Assembly: GCA_002344005.1 (NCBI GenBank)
Contig: DDTD01000026.1
Location: 1-17,025 of the forward strand
From: Ignavibacteria bacterium UBA2373
GTDB taxonomy: Bacteria > Bacteroidota > Ignavibacteria > Kapaibacteriales > UBA961
DNA: 17,025 nt
Direction: 5' to 3'
The notes under the pieces are model-generated. The model did no database searches. It was not told where the DNA came from and saw nothing but the letters and a program-made list of their open reading frames with translations. Shown piece after piece: positions 1-8,574 of the stretch; position 1 is the first letter of the stretch, and every line of letters starts with the position of its first letter. Position numbers and translations under genes: made by a program.

Positions 1-14
1 AAGTAATGATTTAT

Positions 15-3014
15 CTATCGTTGAATAATAAAAGACATTGTTTTTGAGCTAATGGTATGAGATTTAATAAAATATATCCCATTAGGCAGATGCGAAATAT
101 CAAGCCTGTCTGAATGTGATTGCAGCAATACATTTCCCATAGAGTCAAAAATTGAATATTTTCCTGTTACATTCGTAAGAGTAATCAAATCACGAGCGGG
201 ATTTGGAAATACCGTCATGTCATTATTGCTAAAGATGAGCGGTAGCGATTCATCAATATCCGTCGTTGGTGTAACAGGATTATTGCATGAATAAACAGTT
301 GCTCTTTTACCTTGATTTTCTATATATTCTTCACCGATAAACCAAATATCATGTTCTTTATTGCCAATAATGAAGTCATTGGGATAAAATGAGCTATGTG
401 CATCAAAGAGTCTAAAATCGGCAAGTATTTTGCCATTTTCTCTAAACGCTATAAACCCATGTTTTTGATTAGCGTGTGGTAAACCAAGAGCGGCAAAGTA
501 ATTGTTTGGATGTTTTTGAATAGTCCGTATATCTGAATATGTAGGTATTGTATTTTGCCACTCGATAAAGCCATTGATATTAATGATCGCAATATATCCT
601 TTTTTATCAATAATTTGTCCTTTATCATTACGAGTTCCGGTGTAACCTGCAATGAAGAAAGAATCATGGTCGAGCGGTCTGAGGCAAGTAATCGCAGCAT
701 TGATAGTTTTTGGTATTTTTACTTCGCGTAAGAGAATTCCTTTATTATCAAGTGTATTTAAAGTAAAGCTGTTTGTTGAGTCAGAAAGATCAAAAGCGGG
801 ATTAGTAAATAGAAGGCATGAGAGCGAATCAGGCATAGCAAAAATATCGGAGAACTGCGCGGAGAAGTCCAATCTATGAAAAGCGGTCGTATCATTATAG
901 AAAAATTGCAGATTCGATTGTTTATTTCTGAACAGGAAAATATCCGTGCCGTCGGGTAAAAAGACTCCATTGAAGTCATGCGACCAGCCGCTTGGGGCGA
1001 ATTCACCTTTTTTTGTGAAGTAAAGTGACTCATACGTTTTTGGGTACATCGTATGTTTTGTTTGAATAATTGTTGATGTTACCATATCTAATTTACGATA
1101 TGGAATTAACTTAACTTTTGATGGATATTTACAAGAATAGGGTCCGAACTCGACTGTGTGATATACATTTTTATACAGAGACATCTGTGGATTCCGAATG
1201 TCCATTCCCAATTTAAACGATGTATTCCTAGATCCCCCTTCATCGTAATTTTCATATACACATTCTTGAAAATATGCATATAAACTATCTCTCAAAATAA
1301 TACCCGAGCGATATGTATTGTTGTATTCGGTTTGTTGATACTGTCCAAAGGAGTAACTTTGTGCATTATTCACTATGTAGTCTAATTTTTTTAAAGAAAT
1401 AAGTGGAAAATCGCTAGTTGTAATATATCCGGTTTTGGTAATTGACTTTTGAGAAAGAGTATCGTGCACTGTAAGAGTGATATTATAGTACTTATTTCCT
1501 TTAAATATGTGGAGCGGATGAGAGTTTGTGTCTATTGAACCATCGCCAAAATCCCATTTTCTTTTTTTTATCATACCTTGCGATCTATCGTTAAATTTAA
1601 TTGTAAGTGGAGTAAGACCATAGTTCTTTTCAGAGTCGAAATCTACTTGAAGTAAAGGTAAAATAGTTATTACAATAGTTGCTTTTAATGTATCAATAAG
1701 CTGTTGTTTTCTTCTGACAAGAGATAGAGATACTTTATATTTCCCGGGTTTGTTATAGGTAGTAGTTACATATTGACCTATAGATTTCTTGTCATCGCCA
1801 AAATCCCATATGTATTCCATAATAGTACTATCTCGAATTGAGTTGAATATTATTGCTGAATCTTGATATCGGATGTGATGTGATGTGTAGATAACCGAGC
1901 GTAAGGAATCAATGTTTTTTGATAATGATACATTGACTAGTTGATTGTTATCTAAATATACAGACATATTATTCTTCAAACTTATTGATGTATGAATTAT
2001 TCTCTCTCTCAGAAAAATAGAGTCAATAAACTTTCTTTGTGAAATATCATACACAAATAAACGTGACCCAATGGGTAATATAAGAAATTCTTCATTGGAA
2101 GAGCTTTGTTGGTACAAAGATTTGTTAATGTTTGAATCTTTAACCTTTTGTGAAATTGGTATATACGTATGTTGAAAAATACCGAGGAAGTTGTTAAAAC
2201 CGTGATTTCCCATAGGGGAAAGATTGCTACTATATTGTAAAATTATTTCTATAGGAAAAGTTCCAAAATCAGCTGCTCTTCTTGTTGTGGGAATTTTAAA
2301 ACTTTCTATATTATCGTTCTTCATTCGATAATGAAACTGTTCAACTCTGTCGATTAAGGTAGTAGCTTTATAAGTTTTGAGTTCTGTCATAATGCTATTC
2401 CATGCAGCAATTTGACCATCGTAGGATGCTGAAAATGAATGTGGTGAGCCACTCACATTAAAAACAGGACTAAATATACTGTCGTCGTGTATGTACTTGA
2501 CTATATTCCCACTAATTTTGTGGACATCTAAACCAACTGAAAAATATTTCGTGCTTCTACCAACCCATAATGTTTTACTACTTTCATAGTGATATGCAAA
2601 GCAATTATACATATTTTCCAAACTAATCTTGACTTTACCTACGAGCGAATCATTAAGGCTGCGATAAATTAAAACATACGTATGTTTATCTTGATCCTGG
2701 GCGGCTATCGTATAGGTTTTAGCATAAGCCGTGAACCATATACCATATACTTTGAGGTAGTTTTTTGTCAATATTTTTTTTTCATTTAACAATCTCCCTG
2801 ACTTTGTATCCCAGAGATAGCGATGCCACACAGAGTCTTTGGTGACCGTGATGATGGTATCACCTGTAGAAGTGTAAAGCAGTTGTTTGATTTCTCCGGT
2901 TTTGTATCTCTGTTGTTTATATCCTGCCGAATCAACCCATCCACTTTCTTGGGAAAGGATTTGTAGTGTACTCATAAGGAAAGTTATGAGGCTATAGAGA
3001 AGAAATTGTCGCAT
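15..3014 (-). CDS. Secreted WD40-like/PKD-domain protein with T9SS C-terminal sorting domain
   Basis: A 999-residue exported protein. It begins with a hydrophobic signal peptide (about residues 1-21). An N-terminal region has WD40/beta-propeller-like repeats: about 40-80, with a YLWDTKSGRLL segment, and another ending in SYDGQIAAWNS before residue 220. Two PKD domains follow, marked by WDFGDD near residue 402 and WDFGDG near 486. After a long region of weak beta-repeat character, the last ~70 residues form a type A T9SS sorting domain, with VFPNPARD near residue 934 and a typical LPNGIYFI near the end. In T9SS bacteria this domain directs passage across the outer membrane and is then cleaved, usually leaving the cargo on the surface. 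No catalytic domain is visible, so an adhesive or binding role is only a guess. The start has AAAGGA about 11 bases upstream. It is transcribed away from acs and appears to stand alone. Confidence 0.85.
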   Translation of the reverse strand: MRQFLLYSLITFLMSTLQILSQESGWVDSAGYKQQRYKTGEIKQLLYTSTGDTIITVTKDSVWHRYLWDTKSGRLLNEKKILTKNYLKVYGIWFTAYAKTYTIAAQDQDKHTYVLIYRSLNDSLVGKVKISLENMYNCFAYHYESSKTLWVGRSTKYFSVGLDVHKISGNIVKYIHDDSIFSPVFNVSGSPHSFSASYDGQIAAWNSIMTELKTYKATTLIDRVEQFHYRMKNDNIESFKIPTTRRAADFGTFPIEIILQYSSNLSPMGNHGFNNFLGIFQHTYIPISQKVKDSNINKSLYQQSSSNEEFLILPIGSRLFVYDISQRKFIDSIFLRERIIHTSISLKNNMSVYLDNNQLVNVSLSKNIDSLRSVIYTSHHIRYQDSAIIFNSIRDSTIMEYIWDFGDDKKSIGQYVTTTYNKPGKYKVSLSLVRRKQQLIDTLKATIVITILPLLQVDFDSEKNYGLTPLTIKFNDRSQGMIKKRKWDFGDGSIDTNSHPLHIFKGNKYYNITLTVHDTLSQKSITKTGYITTSDFPLISLKKLDYIVNNAQSYSFGQYQQTEYNNTYRSGIILRDSLYAYFQECVYENYDEGGSRNTSFKLGMDIRNPQMSLYKNVYHTVEFGPYSCKYPSKVKLIPYRKLDMVTSTIIQTKHTMYPKTYESLYFTKKGEFAPSGWSHDFNGVFLPDGTDIFLFRNKQSNLQFFYNDTTAFHRLDFSAQFSDIFAMPDSLSCLLFTNPAFDLSDSTNSFTLNTLDNKGILLREVKIPKTINAAITCLRPLDHDSFFIAGYTGTRNDKGQIIDKKGYIAIININGFIEWQNTIPTYSDIRTIQKHPNNYFAALGLPHANQKHGFIAFRENGKILADFRLFDAHSSFYPNDFIIGNKEHDIWFIGEEYIENQGKRATVYSCNNPVTPTTDIDESLPLIFSNNDMTVFPNPARDLITLTNVTGKYSIFDSMGNVLLQSHSDRLDISHLPNGIYFIKSHTISSKTMSFIIQR
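1541..1809. repeat. 17-nt direct repeat pair encoding the two PKD WDFGD motifs
   Basis: The same 17 bases occur at 1541-1557 and 1793-1809, 252 bases (84 codons) apart and in the same reading frame. They encode the MWDFGD-like core strand of the two PKD domains, and 84 residues is about one PKD domain length. This is a domain-duplication trace, not a mobile or regulatory repeat. Confidence 0.6.
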
Positions 3015-3159
3015 CGAAGAGAATCCTTTATGTTATACACTATGTACCGTCGAATGGGAGAAAAGTTCCATTTCTGCCTGCCTTTGCTTGTAAATGTCAA
3101 TAGACTAATCGAAAATACGATGTCTCCCACGAATATACGCAATCAAGGCAAAAACTTAG

Positions 3160-3167
3160 TAACTTTG
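3160..3167 (+). promoter_or_regulatory. Candidate -7 promoter element (TAnnTTTG) for acs
   Basis: TAACTTTG matches the Bacteroidota housekeeping -7 consensus TAnnTTTG. It lies in the 218-bp divergent gap (3015-3232) between the T9SS cargo gene and acs. Transcription would start a few bases downstream, giving a leader of about 60 nt. I do not see a clear -33 TTG at the usual 17-23 nt spacing, so support rests on one element. Nothing else recognisable was found in this gap, and no matching box was found for the leftward gene. Confidence 0.4.
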
Positions 3168-3232
3168 TAAAACTACTATCAAATTTTTTAAGTGATGAGT
3201 TTCTTTATATAAACATAAGAAAGGCGATTATT

Positions 3233-5119
3233 ATGAGCGAGCAAAAATTGTACATGCCCAGCCAAACATTTATAGAAAATGCGGAGATAAAAGATTATCA
3301 ATCGTTATATGATTATTCCATCGAAAATCGTGAGGAATTTTGGAATACGGAAGCTCAAAAATTACAATGGGTTACGCCATATAATGCTGTGTTCGATTAT
3401 TCCGAAAAACCTTTTTTTCAATGGTTTAAGGGCGGAAAAACAAATATAGTCCTCAATGCGATTGACAGACATTTGCATACATCGTGCCTCAATAAATTGG
3501 CAATTATTTGGGAAGGCGAACCCGGCGATGTACGTACATTATCGTATCATGCCTTAAACCGAGAAGTCAGCAAATTTGCCAATATTCTTAAAGCAATGGG
3601 GGTGCGAAAAGGGGATATCGTGACTATATATATGCCCCAAATTCCCGAGTTACCGATAGCAATGCTTGCATGTGCAAAAATTGGTGCAGCGCATAGTGTG
3701 GTCTATGGTGGTTTTAGTGTCGAAGCACTTGCCGCACGTATTGATGATGCAAAAAGTCGCGTCTTACTTACTGCAGATGGCGGATGGCGCAGAGGAAAAA
3801 TTACCGATCTTAAATCTATTGCCAATGAAGCAATGCGTCGTTCCCCGACAATTGAGGTTTGCATTACCGTAAAAAGAACAGGTCACGAAGTAGAAATGGA
3901 AAATGATCGCGATTTTTGGTATCATGATTTATCTGCTTTGCCGATTGCATCTGCGAAATGTGAGACAGAAGTGATGGATTCTGAGGATATGTTGTTTATT
4001 CTTTATACATCAGGAACAACAGGCAAGCCCAAAGGATTAGTGCATACCCACGGCGGATATTCTGTTTATACTTCCACGACACATCGGTATATTTTTGATA
4101 TTAAAGATCAAGATCGTTATTGGTGTGCTGCCGATCCAGGATGGATTACGGGACATTCCTATTTAGTCTATGGACCACTTATTAATGGTACGACAATTAT
4201 GATGTACGAAGGTGCGCCGAACCATCCATATCCCAATCGTTGGTGGCAAATGATTGAAAAATACGGTGTGACCATACTTTATACATCACCCACAGCTATT
4301 CGAGGACTAATGCGCTTTGGCGATAATTGGGTTAAACGTCATGATTTGAGTACATTACGCCTTTTGGGAAGTGTGGGCGAACCAATTAATCCCGAAGCGT
4401 GGCGATGGTATCATTCTATTGTGGGGGGCGGCAGATGTCCGATTGTTGATACATGGTGGCAAACAGAAACCGGTGGTTGTATGATTGCTCCTTTGCCTAC
4501 GACTCCATTAAAACCGGGTTCGGCAAGTAAGCCCTTTTTTGGTAATGTGGTGAAAGTGGTTGATGATGGCGGTAATGATGTAGAAGCTAATGAAGAAGGG
4601 AAATTAGTTATTACTCACCCTTCACCGGGTATGGCGCGAACGATACTTGGTGACCCAGAACGATGGGCGCAAACATACTGGAGTGAATTTGCAGAAAAAG
4701 GTTATTATTCTGCCGGTGATTCAGCACGCATTGATGAAGATGGTTATATATGGATTATCGGACGTTTGGATGATGTGATAAAAGTAAGTGGCTATCGGCT
4801 GGGGACAGCAGAAGTGGAAAGTGCATTGGTAAGCCATTCGGCTGTTGCGGAAGCAGCGGCTATTGCTCTCCCACATGAATTAAAGGGAAATGCAATTCAC
4901 TGTTTTGTTCTTTTAAAGCAAGGAAAAACAGGCAGTCGAGAACTTGAAGATGAATTAAAAAATCATGTAGCAAAAGAAATAGGTCCTATCGCAAAACCTG
5001 ATAGTATTGCTTTTGTGGATTCTTTACCAAAAACACGCAGTGGTAAAATAATGCGCAGAGTGCTGAAAGCCAGAGCACAGGGATTGGATGTCGGCGATAT
5101 TAGTACATTGGAAGAATAA
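3233..5119 (+). CDS. acs: Acetyl-CoA synthetase (AMP-forming)
   Basis: This is a 628-residue member of the ANL superfamily that activates acetate to acetyl-AMP and then acetyl-CoA in the cytoplasm. All core motifs are present: the P-loop YTSGTTGKPKG at 258-268, DTWWQTETGG at 406-415, YSAGD at 492-496, the hinge GRLDDVIKVSG at 510-520, and the C-terminal SGKIMRR with the catalytic lysine K605, the residue acetylated in known Acs enzymes. The second Trp of DTWW (W409) matches the Trp that closes the small acetate pocket, which favours acetate over longer acids. Length is slightly below the usual ~650. AAGG at 3221-3224 sits 8 nt before the ATG. It appears monocistronic: a candidate -7 box lies upstream and a hairpin terminator follows immediately. 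Propionyl-CoA synthetase is the main alternative, but the Trp argues against it. Confidence 0.93.
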   Translation: MSEQKLYMPSQTFIENAEIKDYQSLYDYSIENREEFWNTEAQKLQWVTPYNAVFDYSEKPFFQWFKGGKTNIVLNAIDRHLHTSCLNKLAIIWEGEPGDVRTLSYHALNREVSKFANILKAMGVRKGDIVTIYMPQIPELPIAMLACAKIGAAHSVVYGGFSVEALAARIDDAKSRVLLTADGGWRRGKITDLKSIANEAMRRSPTIEVCITVKRTGHEVEMENDRDFWYHDLSALPIASAKCETEVMDSEDMLFILYTSGTTGKPKGLVHTHGGYSVYTSTTHRYIFDIKDQDRYWCAADPGWITGHSYLVYGPLINGTTIMMYEGAPNHPYPNRWWQMIEKYGVTILYTSPTAIRGLMRFGDNWVKRHDLSTLRLLGSVGEPINPEAWRWYHSIVGGGRCPIVDTWWQTETGGCMIAPLPTTPLKPGSASKPFFGNVVKVVDDGGNDVEANEEGKLVITHPSPGMARTILGDPERWAQTYWSEFAEKGYYSAGDSARIDEDGYIWIIGRLDDVIKVSGYRLGTAEVESALVSHSAVAEAAAIALPHELKGNAIHCFVLLKQGKTGSRELEDELKNHVAKEIGPIAKPDSIAFVDSLPKTRSGKIMRRVLKARAQGLDVGDISTLEE

Positions 5120-5133
5120 ACAGCGAATAAATA

Positions 5134-5172
5134 AAAGCCGCATATCATAGTGTGCGGCTTTGTTGTTCTTTT
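5134..5172. terminator. Bidirectional rho-independent terminator between acs and the RDD gene
   Basis: An 11-bp stem (5134-5144 with 5151-5161, one G-T wobble) closes a 6-nt loop. The GC core is GCCGCA/TGCGGC. It is followed on the plus strand by a T-rich tract (5159-5172) and on the minus strand by an equally T-rich tract, so one hairpin can end both convergent transcripts. It lies 14 bp after the acs stop and within a few bases of the RDD stop. Confidence 0.85.
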
Positions 5173-5175
5173 CTC

Positions 5176-5928
5176 TTACTCCGCAGTATAGTAATAATAA
5201 TCACGAACAATAGTTTGAATAAACGCCTTATCGCTCAAGGAGGATGAAATGGACAAAGTTTGTTTTAATTTTTCTGCCAAAGCAGCCACCGCTTGTTCAT
5301 TATCTTGTTTTGCAGATGTATGAATAACATCATTGATAATTGCCATGTCACGATCGGATAATTGTTTGACTTCGGGATAAATAGGCAAGTAATTCATCGG
5401 AATATTAGGTGCTGTGACTTCCTCTACCGTAACACGTGGTTTTATACTAATGACAGTAGTGCCTGCGGCAATATCACCAAGGCGTTGCCCATTTTTATTG
5501 GAAAGGAATGTAATCAATGCCACCACACCTGAACACAAACCAAAGTCAATGATACCGACAAGCCAACGTAAAAGATATGCTCCGAATGTCGGTTGTGAAC
5601 CATCTAGTTTTACTACACGGGTTTTGAGCAGTAATTTACCAACCGTTTGCCCATTCAGAACAGATTCACATATCAATGAGTAGAAGCTCACAAGTAAATA
5701 TGGTAATAGAAAAATCATCATAATCCAATCATTATCATCAAGATACTCAAACCCTAAGGTCTTATTGAAAATGTCTATAATAATATAGAAAAGAATGGTT
5801 AAACCACCTTGAATACACATGTCTATAATGTAGCCGCCAATGCGTGTGCCAAGTGAAGCAAGTTCATATTCAAGCTCAACATTTTGTGTCGTTATGATTC
5901 TGATTGTGTTCATAGTGTTATTTTGCAT
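5176..5928 (-). CDS. RDD family membrane protein
   Basis: A 250-residue integral membrane protein. The family signature is visible: TRIGGYIIDM with R29 and D36, NGQTVGKLLLKTRVV at 92-106, and the closing NKNGQRLGDIAAGTTVI at 144-160 with D152. Hydrophobic helices lie at about 38-55, 68-88 and 124-142. A soluble, helical tail of about 85 residues follows, with no recognised motif. I chose the ATG at 5928; the ATG at 5913 (MNTIRI, 245 residues) is equally possible. The open frame runs on to 6036 but that stretch is unlike the family and overlaps the divergent gene. RDD proteins have been linked to transport or membrane assembly, and no precise role is known here. It is divergent from the SpoIIM-like gene, a pairing typical of Bacteroidota MoxR-type clusters. 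Confidence 0.88.
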   Translation of the reverse strand: MQNNTMNTIRIITTQNVELEYELASLGTRIGGYIIDMCIQGGLTILFYIIIDIFNKTLGFEYLDDNDWIMMIFLLPYLLVSFYSLICESVLNGQTVGKLLLKTRVVKLDGSQPTFGAYLLRWLVGIIDFGLCSGVVALITFLSNKNGQRLGDIAAGTTVISIKPRVTVEEVTAPNIPMNYLPIYPEVKQLSDRDMAIINDVIHTSAKQDNEQAVAALAEKLKQTLSISSSLSDKAFIQTIVRDYYYYTAE

Positions 5929-5955
5929 CTCAAATTTGACTTTAAACAAAAATTT

Positions 5956-6921
5956 ATGAGAGAACAACTGTTTATACGCAAAAATACAGAACGCTGGAAG
6001 CAATTCGATCGTTTGATAGAAGAAAAAACAGTGCAAGATCCCGATATACTTGCCGATTTGTTCATTCAGACTACGGATGACCTTGCGTATTCACGTACTT
6101 TTTACCCAAAATCTAAAACAACACGCTACTTGAATTCCTTGGCTTTGCGTGTTCATCAAAAAATTTATAAAGTAAAAAAAGAGCGCACCAATCGTTTTAT
6201 CACTTTCTGGCGCGATGAGTTACCTATGTTGTACTACAGTGAACGCCTATCGTTACTGATGGCATTTGTTGTGTTTATGGTAGGTGTGATTATCGGTATT
6301 ATCTCCTCTTTTGAAGATGAACAGTATGCCCGACTCATACTCGGCGATAGTTATGTCAATATGACATTGCTCAATATAAAGCGGGGTGATCCGATGGCTG
6401 TCTATAAATCTATGAATTCTACAAAGATGTTCATAGGAATTGCACTTAACAATATTCGTGTATCCTTTTTCGCATTTGTTGGTGGCGTAGCATTTTCGCT
6501 TATTACTCTCTTAATTCTTCTTTTCAATGGTATCATGCTTGGAGCATTTCAAACACTTTTCTATCAACATGGGCTACTTTGGGATAGTGCATTGGTTATA
6601 TGGATTCATGGGACAATAGAAATTTCAGTTATCATTATAGCAGGCGGTGCAGGTATCGCGATGGGTAATTCGATATTATTTCCGGGCACATACTCACGAT
6701 TACATAGTTTTAAACGGGGTGCAAAAAATGGCTTAAAAATGTGCTTTGGTCTCATACCACTATTTACTGTGGCTGCCTTTTTAGAAGGGTTTGTGACACG
6801 TTATACAGAAATGCCTGTAATGTTGAGTTTGACTATTATCGGAGGTTCATTGCTTTTTGTAGTTTGGTATTTTGTTTATTATCCACATATTTATAGAAAA
6901 GGTATTCATTATGGAAACTAA
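5956..6921 (+). CDS. SpoIIM-like (DUF95) integral membrane protein
   Basis: A 321-residue protein of the SpoIIM/DUF95 family. An N-terminal cytoplasmic region of about 95 residues, rich in charged residues (RKNTERWKQFDRLIEE), precedes about five or six membrane segments: roughly 97-117, 166-200 (probably two), 212-238, 259-280 and 288-308. The family's conserved segment HGTIEISVIIIAGGAG is at 218-233. In Bacillus, SpoIIM works in the peptidoglycan-remodelling DMP complex during engulfment. The homologues in non-sporulating Bacteroidota sit in MoxR/DUF58/DUF4129 clusters and their role is unproven. The start is the ATG at 5956; an upstream extension to 5884 would overlap the divergent RDD gene and has no family similarity. 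The 3' end overlaps the next gene by 11 bp, implying translational coupling. Confidence 0.87.
   Translation: MREQLFIRKNTERWKQFDRLIEEKTVQDPDILADLFIQTTDDLAYSRTFYPKSKTTRYLNSLALRVHQKIYKVKKERTNRFITFWRDELPMLYYSERLSLLMAFVVFMVGVIIGIISSFEDEQYARLILGDSYVNMTLLNIKRGDPMAVYKSMNSTKMFIGIALNNIRVSFFAFVGGVAFSLITLLILLFNGIMLGAFQTLFYQHGLLWDSALVIWIHGTIEISVIIIAGGAGIAMGNSILFPGTYSRLHSFKRGAKNGLKMCFGLIPLFTVAAFLEGFVTRYTEMPVMLSLTIIGGSLLFVVWYFVYYPHIYRKGIHYGN
5979..5986 (-). promoter_or_regulatory. Weak candidate -7 element for the RDD gene
   Basis: On the minus strand 5986-5979 reads TATTTTTG, matching TAnnTTTG, and lies about 50 nt upstream of the RDD start, inside the first codons of the divergent SpoIIM-like gene. The nearest TTG is only 14 nt upstream, shorter than the usual 17-23, so support is limited. 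Confidence 0.25.
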
Positions 6922-7807
6922 TACAGCGTCGCCATTCCCTTATGTTCGGGATTTTGGACAAATAATAAGCGTAACAATAGAATTTATTCGTCACCATTTT
7001 TCAAGCTTATATAAGCTGCTTTTTATTTTTATTGCTCCACTTGCAGCGATAGCCGGTATCTTTACTTCTTATGCAATGACTGATTATTTTTCATGGATTC
7101 AAGAAATTGCTGAAAATCCTGATGCGGGTAAAATATGGAGTTTCTTTACTATGATGCTGTTTTCTTATGGTTTGTTGATAGTAGCAACAGTATTTTGTAT
7201 GATTTTTACTATCGAGTATTGCATTCTAATTCATAAACAAGGAATCGAACATTTTAATGTGAGGCAGTTTATTGTAAGATGTTTGCGTTCTGCTCCGCGT
7301 TATATACTTTTAGGAATTGTATCCGCATTACTCAATGCTTTGGCATATCTCTTTTTTATTGTTCCGGGTATTTATTTTTCTATTGTTATATTGATAATGT
7401 TCCCTATAATGGCAAATGAACAATTGGGTGTGTGGGAAACAATAAAGCGCGGTACAACACTTATACAAGGACATTGGTGGAATACATTAGGGTTGGCTTT
7501 GGTAGTGTATATTGCCGTTGCTGTTATTATCGGTGTATTCTCATTACCCATGTATCTTGGTATGGGGCTTAATGCATTCTTTTCTCTTGATTCCTCGAAT
7601 GAAGTACCCTCCTATATAACAATATTGTCTATATTTTTTACGATGATTAGTGTTGTTGCGCAGGTAATTTTAAATTCTGTCTATCATATTGTTTTTACAT
7701 TCAAGTATTTTTCTTTGGTAGAAATAAAAGAAGGGAGTTCACTATTTACAGCAATTAACCAAATTGGGAGTTCACATGATTCTTCTATGCCGGAGGAAAC
7801 ATATTGA
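6911..7807 (+). CDS. Multi-pass membrane protein of the SpoIIM-DUF4129 cluster
   Basis: A 298-residue protein with about six hydrophobic segments (roughly 34-54, 76-101, 130-166, 191-212, 236-266). The central stretch VPGIYFSIVILIMFPI, then NEQLGVWETIKRGTTLIQGH and a paired Trp, resembles the PGIY...E..G..A.KRS..L..G.WW pattern of membrane proteins related to the glycerophosphodiester phosphodiesterase membrane domain and similar DUFs. No catalytic residues are seen, so no enzyme activity is claimed. The ATG at 6911 is chosen because AGAAAAGG lies just upstream; an earlier in-frame ATG at 6872 would give a longer overlap and an uncharacteristic N-terminus. It overlaps the SpoIIM-like gene by 11 bp and shares one base with the next gene, so it is almost certainly cotranslated with both. 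Confidence 0.75.
   Translation: METNTASPFPYVRDFGQIISVTIEFIRHHFSSLYKLLFIFIAPLAAIAGIFTSYAMTDYFSWIQEIAENPDAGKIWSFFTMMLFSYGLLIVATVFCMIFTIEYCILIHKQGIEHFNVRQFIVRCLRSAPRYILLGIVSALLNALAYLFFIVPGIYFSIVILIMFPIMANEQLGVWETIKRGTTLIQGHWWNTLGLALVVYIAVAVIIGVFSLPMYLGMGLNAFFSLDSSNEVPSYITILSIFFTMISVVAQVILNSVYHIVFTFKYFSLVEIKEGSSLFTAINQIGSSHDSSMPEETY
7792..7796 (+). promoter_or_regulatory. Strong Shine-Dalgarno site for the DUF4129 gene
   Basis: GGAGG ends 10 nt before the ATG at 7807. It lies inside the 3' end of the preceding gene and decides the start: the ATG at 7807 is preferred over the in-frame TTG at 7804. Most other genes here have weaker sites. Confidence 0.55.
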
Positions 7808-8574
7808 TGCAGTATCCGGTTTTTATAGTGTTACTTGTTCTTTTTTCATTATGCAGTAAAGCAGATGAAATAATGACTGATAGTTCGCAGATTCGGACAG
7901 CAATAGTATTGACTTCAACGAAATCCCGTTCGGGTATTGCGCTTGACTCAGCAACAACAAAGATAGTGCGTTTAGATAATGGTGTTTTGGATAGTTATCG
8001 CCAAAGTACAGATTATGATTATGGCTTTGATCCACCACCGACATCATCATTCGGAGAATCAATACGTCGCTGGATAAGTATGAAGCTTTCTGAGTTTTTT
8101 ACGAATATTGTTCCGTACTATGTTTGGGAAATTATTGTATATGTAATTGCCATAGGTTCAATTATTGCATTAGTGGCAAGTATTATGAAAACAGGATTAT
8201 TTAGCTTGGTGACAGGAAAAAAGTCACAACATTTGTCATTTTCGGAAATAGCCGAAGATATTCATGGAATGGATTTCCCATCACTTATTGCACAATCTAT
8301 ACTGTCGGGCGAGTATCGTTACAGTGTTCGACTTCACTATCTGCATATATTGAAAATCCTTACAGATGCCGAACTAATTATTTGGAAACCTGAAAAAACA
8401 AATAAAGAATACTTTAAAGATTTAGCTCCTACAGCATTGTCCGAGCCATTTATTGTTATCAGTCGCATATTTGAATATGTATGGTATGGAGAAAGACGCA
8501 TAACCGAGAAAGAATATAAGGAAATTGAACAGCAATTTGAAAATTGTAAACAATTAGTGCGAAAAAAAGCATGA
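7807..8574 (+). CDS. DUF4129 domain-containing membrane protein
   Basis: A 255-residue protein with an N-terminal signal-like segment (1-17), an extracytoplasmic stretch of about 85 residues, one transmembrane helix (about 107-127) and a cytoplasmic DUF4129 domain. The domain's hallmark sequence is clear: SGEYRYSVRLHYLHILKIL at 167-185, WKPEKTNKEYFKDL at 193-206 and IFEYVWYGERRITEKEY at 221-237. The family occurs beside MoxR ATPases, DUF58 and SpoIIM proteins, and sometimes as the tail of transglutaminases. The function is not established, and a partner role in an envelope complex is inference. Its start shares one base with the preceding stop (TGATG), and its end overlaps the next gene in an ATGA. 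Confidence 0.85.
   Translation: MQYPVFIVLLVLFSLCSKADEIMTDSSQIRTAIVLTSTKSRSGIALDSATTKIVRLDNGVLDSYRQSTDYDYGFDPPPTSSFGESIRRWISMKLSEFFTNIVPYYVWEIIVYVIAIGSIIALVASIMKTGLFSLVTGKKSQHLSFSEIAEDIHGMDFPSLIAQSILSGEYRYSVRLHYLHILKILTDAELIIWKPEKTNKEYFKDLAPTALSEPFIVISRIFEYVWYGERRITEKEYKEIEQQFENCKQLVRKKA

Noticed and set aside
652..1033. Open frames on both strands inside the T9SS cargo gene
   Set aside because: They overlap a 999-codon gene with clear domains, lack ribosome-binding sites and encode low-quality proteins; they are shadows.
1868..1888. Short GATGT tandem repeat
   Set aside because: Only three units, in frame within the coding sequence (ISHH-type residues); chance codon repetition.
5929..6036. 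Longer RDD protein starting at 6036
   Set aside because: The added 36 residues overlap the divergent SpoIIM-like gene and do not resemble the family N-terminus; starts at 5928 or 5913 fit better.
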